Origin: Streptomyces brasiliensis
GTDB taxonomy: Bacteria; Actinomycetota; Actinomycetes; Streptomycetales; Streptomycetaceae
Assembly (NCBI RefSeq): GCF_014647875.1
Contig: NZ_BMQA01000010.1
Location: forward strand, 62,001 to 126,000
Length of the DNA stretch: 64,000 nucleotides
Reading direction: 5' to 3'
Made by a program: the position numbers and the translations under genes. Under the pieces are notes generated by a model. The model ran no database searches. It saw only the letters and a program-made list of their open reading frames with translations, and was not told where the DNA came from. This document shows, piece by piece, positions 59,389-64,000 of the stretch. How positions within the stretch are numbered: the first letter of the stretch is position 1; every line of letters starts with the position of its first letter.

Positions 59389-60165
59389 ATGCGACCGCGT
59401 CCGCCGATCAAGGGCCGAGGCATAGTCAGCGGCACGGGGCTCATCATCACGGGCCTGGTCGCGACCCTCGTGGCGCTGATCTTCCCGATCTGGTCCTACG
59501 CGGACCGGGCCGGGACCACCACCGATGCCGACGTCCTGAGCGACCGGACTGTGGCGACTCGGTACGGACCGCTGTCCGGGCAGGACCGCGACTTCGTCAC
59601 CCGGGTCAGGCTGGCCGGACTGTGGGAGCTGCCCGCCGGGGAGCTGGCCGAGCGCAAGGGCACCACCGCGGCCGTACGGACGGCCGGACAGCATCTGGTC
59701 GACGGGCACACCTCGCTGGACGCACATGTGCGCACCGTCGCCGGCCAGCTCGGGCTGGCGCTGCCCAACGAGCCCAACGAGCAGCAGAAGCAGTGGCTGG
59801 CCACCCTGAACGCGGCCCAGGGGCAGGACTTCGACCGGCAGTTCGCCAACATCCTGCGGCTCGCCCACGGCAAGGTGTTCTCCGTCGTCGCACAGGTCCG
59901 CGCGAGCACCCAGAACTCACTGGTCCGCGGCCTCGCCGACGACGCCAACGCCACCGTGCTGAACCACATCGAGGCCCTGGAGGCGACGGGCGACGTCGAC
60001 TTCGCCCAGCTGGCACGGGACTTGGCCCCGAGCGCCCCGCCCGCGTCCGGCTCCCCGGTGCCGAGCGTCGACCCGGCATCCGCGATCCCGGTCGTCCCGT
60101 CCGCCGCACCGAGCTACCCGCTCCCGCCCGCCGCCTCCAGCCCACGGCCGGCGAACGCCCCCTGA
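59389..60165 (+). CDS. DUF4142 membrane-anchored protein
   Basis: A 258-aa protein with one N-terminal membrane segment (GLIITGLVATLVALIFPIW, about 17-36) and a DUF4142 helical domain outside the membrane (DRDFVTRVRLAGLWELPAGE, then QHLVDGHTSLDAHVRTVA). DUF4142 is ferritin-like in shape and often surface-exposed. The last 50 residues are Pro/Ser/Ala-rich. AGGAGG precedes ATG 59389. It lies between the MNIO gene and the TIGR04222 gene, all on the same strand. Confidence 0.85.
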   Translation: MRPRPPIKGRGIVSGTGLIITGLVATLVALIFPIWSYADRAGTTTDADVLSDRTVATRYGPLSGQDRDFVTRVRLAGLWELPAGELAERKGTTAAVRTAGQHLVDGHTSLDAHVRTVAGQLGLALPNEPNEQQKQWLATLNAAQGQDFDRQFANILRLAHGKVFSVVAQVRASTQNSLVRGLADDANATVLNHIEALEATGDVDFAQLARDLAPSAPPASGSPVPSVDPASAIPVVPSAAPSYPLPPAASSPRPANAP

Positions 60166-60261
60166 ACTGCGGGCGAATCACGACATCACGGACCGACAAC
60201 ACTGTGTCCGGATGGTGAACAAGGCATGGTGTTTCCAAGACCACTGGCATAGAAACACGTC

Positions 60262-61047
60262 ATGTTCTGGGTCCTTCTCCTGCTGTTGGCCTGGGCCGTC
60301 GCCGGCACGGCGTGCACGGGGCTGTGCCTGGCCGCCGTACGCGCGGCGACCGTCGAGAGGCACGGCACGGACGCGGACCGCGAGCACGATCTGACGCTGT
60401 ACGAGGCGGCGTTCCTGTCGGGCGGCCCCGCGCGGGTCGCCGACCTCACCCTGGTCTCCATGGCGCGCCAGCGGCGGCTGCTGCTCGCGCACACCGGCTG
60501 GGCGACCGTCGTCGACCCGACGGGCCGGGACGAGATGGAACAGTCGGTGATAGGAGCGATAGGCCCCGAGGGCCAGTCCCGCATCGAGCCGGTGCGGTCC
60601 GCGGCGGCGGCCGCCGATTCCGTGCGGCGTCTCGCCGACGGGCTGGTGAGGGCGGGGCTCGCGGTGCCCGACGGAGCACGTACGAACGTCGCGGCCTGCG
60701 TCGGCCAGGTGCGCGCCGCCGCCGTGGGTGTACTCGCGCTGGGCCTGGCCGCGCTGCTCCTGCCCGCCCACAGCGAGATGCCGCGCGACCTGATCGCCCT
60801 GTGGTTCGCGCTCCCGCTCGCCCTGACCCTGAGCTGCCTCGCGATCGCCCGGGTCGAGGCGCACCCCTACTCGCGCTGGGCCTCCCCGGCCGGGCAGCGG
60901 CTGCTCGGCGCCCTGACCCGGCGCGTCGCGGGCGCCGGCGACGACCGCAGGTACCTCACCTCCGTCGCCGTACGCGGCATCCGCGCCGTCGGCGAGCCCG
61001 AACTGCGGGCGGCGTTCGCCGATCGGGGGCAGCACTGGCCCGAGTGA
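60262..61047 (+). CDS. TIGR04222-type membrane protein
   Basis: A 261-aa membrane protein. An N-terminal segment (MFWVLLLLLAWAVAGTACTGL) is followed by the TIGR04222 domain with LYEAAFLSGGPARVADLTLVSM. Two more hydrophobic segments lie at about 150-195. Many TIGR04222 proteins carry a Gly/Cys-rich tail suspected of being modified by a neighbouring DUF692 enzyme (family recall); here the chain ends ADRGQHWPE without such a tail and has only three internal Cys residues apart from two near the start. ATG 60262 follows ACACGTC with no clear ribosome site. Confidence 0.75.
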   Translation: MFWVLLLLLAWAVAGTACTGLCLAAVRAATVERHGTDADREHDLTLYEAAFLSGGPARVADLTLVSMARQRRLLLAHTGWATVVDPTGRDEMEQSVIGAIGPEGQSRIEPVRSAAAAADSVRRLADGLVRAGLAVPDGARTNVAACVGQVRAAAVGVLALGLAALLLPAHSEMPRDLIALWFALPLALTLSCLAIARVEAHPYSRWASPAGQRLLGALTRRVAGAGDDRRYLTSVAVRGIRAVGEPELRAAFADRGQHWPE

Positions 61048-61181
61048 GGGCGGGTCGAGGGGCGCATCGGGGGCATTGGCGCCGACACCGGCCGGATGGT
61101 GCTTGCCTTCACCAACTGGCGAACGAAATATCCCCTTTGTTGCTGCAGTGTCCGTGCTGCCGTGCACCGAAGGGAAATGCG

Positions 61182-62813
61182 ATGAGAGCTGCCGCCCTCT
61201 ACTCGGCCGCCGGGTCCTTGCTCCTGACCACCCTGGCCGCGGCCCCGGCCGGCGGCGCGCCGGCGTCCCCCGGGGCCGCCGAGGTGCGGGGTGCCGCGGT
61301 CGCCGCCGCCCGGGCACGGGCGGCCGGTGTCCACTTCGGGAAGTGCCCGGCCACCGAGGAAGCGCCGGGCACGCTGCTCTGCGGCACGGTCCGTGTCCCG
61401 CTGGACTACGCCCACCCCGACGGCAAGCAGATCTCACTGACCGTCAGCCGGGTGCGGGCCAGCCAGAAGGACCCGCGCAACAGCAAGCGCAAGATCCCCC
61501 GGCAGGGCGCCCTCGTCTACAACCCGGGTGGTCCCGGCGCCTCCGGCATGTACTTCCCGCTGATCGGCGAAATGCCGCAGTGGAAGCGGATCGCCGCCGC
61601 GTACGACCTCGTCGGGTACGCCCCGCGCGGGGTGGGCCGCTCGGCGCCGCTGTCCTGCCAGGACCCCAGACGCTTCTTCGAGGGACCCTCGCAGGCGCCG
61701 ACGCACCCCTCGGCGTCGTACAAGAAGGACCGCGTCGCGCGGGCGAAGGCGTACGCGCGCGGCTGCGCCGAGCGGTCGGGGAGCGGGCTCAGGTACTACA
61801 ACACCCTCAACAACGCCCGTGACCTGGACGTGCTGCGAGCCGCGCTGGGCGAGGAGAAGCTGACGTTCATGGGGGCCTCGTACGGCACCTACCTCGGGTC
61901 CGTGTACGCGACGCTCTTCCCCTCGCACGTACGGCGGATGGTGCTGGACTCGGCGGTGAACCCGGACCCGGGACAGATCTGGTACCGCAACAACCTGCAG
62001 CAGTCGGCCGCCTTCGAGGGCCGCTGGGCCGACTTCCGCGAGTGGATCGCCCGGCACGACCACGTGTACGGACTCGGTGACACCACCGGGAAGGTGCTGC
62101 GCAGCTACGAGAAGGCCGAAGACCGGCTCGCCACGAAGCCCGCGGGCGGCACGGTCGGGCCGGGGCAACTGCAGGGCGCGTTCCTGACGGCCGGGTACTA
62201 CGACGACTACTGGCCGAGCCGCGCGGAGGCACTGTCGGCGTATCTGAAGGGCGACCCGAAGCCGCTGGTCGCGGTGGCCGGGCCGGAGCGGGAGACGGCC
62301 ACCGAGGCGGAGAACGGCAATGCCGTGTACACGACCGTCGAGTGCAACGACGCTCCCTGGCCGACGGACTGGGCGGTGTGGGACCGCGACAACACCCGGC
62401 TCGCGCGGGTGGCACCGTTCGAGACCTGGGACAACGTCTGGATGAACCTGCCGTGCGCCTACTGGCAGGCGCCTCGGCAGCAGCCCGTCGACGTGCGCAC
62501 CGGGCCCGGTGAGCTGCCGGCGGTGCTGATCATGGCGGCGGAGCGGGACGCGGCCACGCCGTACGACGGGGCGCTGGAGATGAACCGGCGGCTGGCTGGT
62601 TCGGTGCTGGTCACCGAGCGGGACGCCGGCACGCACGGCATCGGCGGCGGACCCAACAAGTGCGTCAACGCCCATCTGGACGCGTACCTCCTGGAGGGCC
62701 GGCTCCCGGTGCGGCACGCGTCCTGCGCACCGCACCCGGAACCGAAGCCGAAGACCCCGTCCGACGCGTCCCGCAACCAGCCCCTCAGGGACGCCCTGAA
62801 GGGCAAGGCGTAA
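61182..62813 (+). CDS. Secreted tripeptidyl aminopeptidase-like alpha/beta hydrolase (TAP family)
   Basis: A 543-aa secreted serine peptidase of the Streptomyces SlpD/SlpE-Tap group. The signal peptide is MRAAALYSAAGSLLLTTLAAAPAGGA. The nucleophile Ser233 sits in GASYG; the oxyanion segment is NPGGPGASG; the Asp is in ERDAATPYDGA and the His in AGTHGIGGG. The C-terminal TAP domain has several Cys for disulfides. It would trim tripeptides or single residues from peptides outside the cell. AAGGG precedes ATG 61182. It could be co-transcribed with the TIGR04222 gene (134 bp gap). Confidence 0.9.
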   Translation: MRAAALYSAAGSLLLTTLAAAPAGGAPASPGAAEVRGAAVAAARARAAGVHFGKCPATEEAPGTLLCGTVRVPLDYAHPDGKQISLTVSRVRASQKDPRNSKRKIPRQGALVYNPGGPGASGMYFPLIGEMPQWKRIAAAYDLVGYAPRGVGRSAPLSCQDPRRFFEGPSQAPTHPSASYKKDRVARAKAYARGCAERSGSGLRYYNTLNNARDLDVLRAALGEEKLTFMGASYGTYLGSVYATLFPSHVRRMVLDSAVNPDPGQIWYRNNLQQSAAFEGRWADFREWIARHDHVYGLGDTTGKVLRSYEKAEDRLATKPAGGTVGPGQLQGAFLTAGYYDDYWPSRAEALSAYLKGDPKPLVAVAGPERETATEAENGNAVYTTVECNDAPWPTDWAVWDRDNTRLARVAPFETWDNVWMNLPCAYWQAPRQQPVDVRTGPGELPAVLIMAAERDAATPYDGALEMNRRLAGSVLVTERDAGTHGIGGGPNKCVNAHLDAYLLEGRLPVRHASCAPHPEPKPKTPSDASRNQPLRDALKGKA

Positions 62814-62814
62814 C

Positions 62815-62856
62815 GAGCCTGGTGGCCGGGGCTGCGCGAGCCCCGGTCACCAGCTC
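62815..62856. terminator. 18-bp imperfect hairpin
   Basis: GAGCCTGGTGGCCGGGGCT (62815-62833) pairs with AGCCCCGGTCACCAGCTC (62839-62856) with one G-U pair and one bulge. It lies between the convergent hydrolase and hemQ genes. Its right arm belongs to the hemQ-like remnant. Confidence 0.65.
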
Positions 62857-62882
62857 GGTGATGTCCTGGCGACGGCCCGTGC
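62832..62882 (-). pseudogene. Short remnant similar to the 3' end of hemQ
   Basis: On the minus strand this reads TGRRQDITELVTGARAA, close to the intact hemQ ending TGRRKDIAELIAGLA. At DNA level 62851-62881 matches 62983-63013 at about 27 of 31 positions, 132 bp apart. No start or upstream part is present, so it is a leftover of a duplication and not a gene. Confidence 0.55.
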
Positions 62883-62964
62883 CACGTCCCCCCGGGGCCG
62901 AAGCACCCGGCTGCCGCTCCGCGGCGGGCCGGACCCCCGGCCGACGGCAGCGCGGCGTCTGCCC

Positions 62965-63696
62965 TCAGGCGAGGCCCGCAATCAGCTCGGCGATGTCCTT
63001 GCGGCGGCCCGTGAAGAACGGGACCTCCTCACGGACGTGCATGCGGGCCTCCGAGCCGCGCAGGTGGCGCATGAGGTCGACGATGCGATGCAGCTCGTCC
63101 GCCTCGAAGGCCAGGACCCACTCGTAGTCGCCGAGCGAGAACGAGGCGACCGTGTTGGCGCGCACGTCCGGATAACCGCGGGCCATCTTGCCGTGGTCGG
63201 CGAGCATGCGGCGGCGGTCCTCGTCGGGCAGCAGATACCAGTCGTAGGAGCGCACGAAGGGGTAGACGCTGATGTAGTTGCGCGGCGTCTCGTCGGCGAG
63301 GAACGCCGGGATGTGCGAGCGGTTGAACTCGGCGGGCCGGTGCAGCGCCATGTTCGACCAGACCGGCTCCAGCGCGCGGCCCAGCTTCGTGCGGCGGAAG
63401 AGGTTGTAGGCCTCCTGCAGCTGGTCCGCGGTCTCCGCGTGCCACCAGATCATCAGGTCGGCGTCGGCGCGCAGGCCCGAGAGGTCGTAGGTGCCGCGGA
63501 TCGTCACGTCCTTGGCGGCGAGCTGGTCGAACAGCTCCTGGACCTCGTCGGCGTAGCCCGCGCGGTCCTCGGGCAGCACGTCCTTCAGCTTGAAGACGGA
63601 CCACAGGGTGTAGCGGATGACCTCGTTGAGGTCCTTGGCCAGCTTGCCCTTGTTCGGGATCCGGCCGGCCTCGGTGGTGGGGGCGTCGTCACTCAT
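62965..63696 (-). CDS. hemQ: Coproheme decarboxylase HemQ (ChdC)
   Basis: A 243-aa enzyme of the chlorite-dismutase superfamily that decarboxylates coproheme to haem b with peroxide, the last step of the Gram-positive haem route. Proximal haem ligand His168 lies in LADHGKM; the catalytic Tyr145 is in SVYPFVRSYDWY. YTLWSVFKLK and MIWWHAETADQL are family signatures. A basic ribosome site (AAGGGA) precedes ATG 63696. The oxidase gene upstream ends 5 bp before the start, so the two are coupled. A short remnant of its 3' end lies downstream. Confidence 0.95.
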   Translation of the reverse strand: MSDDAPTTEAGRIPNKGKLAKDLNEVIRYTLWSVFKLKDVLPEDRAGYADEVQELFDQLAAKDVTIRGTYDLSGLRADADLMIWWHAETADQLQEAYNLFRRTKLGRALEPVWSNMALHRPAEFNRSHIPAFLADETPRNYISVYPFVRSYDWYLLPDEDRRRMLADHGKMARGYPDVRANTVASFSLGDYEWVLAFEADELHRIVDLMRHLRGSEARMHVREEVPFFTGRRKDIAELIAGLA

Positions 63697-63701
63697 GTCC
63701 C

Positions 63702-64000
63702 TTATTCTCCTGATCCTCCGTGCAGACTCTGCACCGGGTTGGCGGTGAGCTCCTCGACACCGCTGAGATCGCCGCCGAGCTGGTCGACGGCGGCGTACGC
63801 GCTGGCGATGCACGCCGGGATACCGACGCCGTCGTACTGCGCGCCGCACACGGCGAGGCCCGGGAGCTTGGCCACGTGTTCGCGGATTCGTACCACGCGC
63901 GCGTGGTGACCGACCGGGTACTGGGGCAGGCCGTCGGTCCAGCGGGTGACGCGGGCCTCCAGCGGGTTCGCGTCGAGGCCGGTGGCCGCGCGCAGGTCGT
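63702..64000 (-). CDS. hemG: HemG-type (HemY/CgoX) protoporphyrinogen/coproporphyrinogen oxidase, 3' part
   Basis: The window ends inside this gene; 98 C-terminal residues are visible with TAA at 63702-63704. VTRWTDGLPQYPVGHHARV and LPGLAVCGAQYDGVGIPACI are the diagnostic C-terminal segments of FAD-dependent HemY-type oxidases, which supply the coproporphyrin used before iron insertion. It lies 5 bp upstream of hemQ in the same direction, consistent with haem-pathway operons of actinobacteria. Start and FAD domain are outside the window. Confidence 0.92.
   Translation of the reverse strand, partial: DLRAATGLDANPLEARVTRWTDGLPQYPVGHHARVVRIREHVAKLPGLAVCGAQYDGVGIPACIASAYAAVDQLGGDLSGVEELTANPVQSLHGGSGE

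Overview
The window is high-GC (about 72% by eye) actinobacterial chromosome, almost certainly Streptomyces. Support comes from the germacradienol/geosmin synthase, a conservon (cvnA-D), a subtilisin-inhibitor (SSI) family protein, a gamma-butyrolactone-receptor-like regulator with an ARE-like palindrome, HemQ, many GTG starts and dense GC-rich coding. No rRNA, tRNA, CRISPR array, IS element, phage module or replication origin was seen. All functions are from sequence reading and family knowledge, without database searches.

Layout. 0-7 kb: end of an MMPL-type transporter gene, OleD/MgtA-like glycosyltransferase, APH-fold kinase, DEDDh exonuclease, HEPN-domain protein, secreted copper-amine-oxidase-like protein and a secreted unknown. 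7-20 kb: the glycogen-to-trehalose genes glgX(treX)-treY and treZ, interspersed with two paralogous M14 carboxypeptidases, an SSI inhibitor overlapping one of them, and a DUF1707-FHA protein; then an APH-like protein with a damaged catalytic motif and an M24 peptidase. 20-30 kb: metallophosphoesterase, PDZ protein, geosmin synthase divergent from a P450, ARMT1/DUF89 protein, GBL-receptor-like regulator, membrane-anchored LPMO, secreted unknown, S51 peptidase, TerB. 30-38.5 kb: an osmoprotectant ABC system whose ATPase and permeases are separated from the binding protein by the conservon cvnABCD on the other strand. 38.5-41.2 kb: a decayed interval with a response-regulator remnant and a broken msrB copy around an intact SpoIIE-type phosphatase. 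41.2-46.5 kb: accessory genes (a membrane-tethered periplasmic-binding-fold receptor, a possible PH-like protein, an ABM monooxygenase-like protein, a site-2 protease). 46.7-57.6 kb: msrB, murC, RibD-like reductase, zapE-like ATPase, a broken SulP transporter, slipin, polysaccharide deacetylase, a small zinc-ribbon protein, a two-gene ABC exporter and a Pth2-like protein. 57.7-62.8 kb: a run of a DUF692 (MNIO) enzyme with an exactly duplicated 90-bp linker unit, a DUF4142 protein, a TIGR04222 membrane protein and a secreted tripeptidyl-aminopeptidase-like hydrolase. 62.9-64 kb: hemQ and the 3' part of the hemG-type oxidase gene.

How parts work together. GlgX debranches glycogen, TreY converts the maltodextrin end to a trehalosyl end and TreZ releases trehalose; with the osmoprotectant importer this makes the window rich in osmotic-stress functions. 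CvnA-D form a membrane kinase/roadblock/DUF742/GTPase signalling module. HemG-type oxidase and HemQ are consecutive late steps of the coproporphyrin-dependent haem route. Best leads for novelty are the MNIO/TIGR04222 group, the 899-aa receptor at 41.2 kb, the M14-SSI translational overlap, and several gene ghosts (msrB, hemQ, response regulator, SulP).
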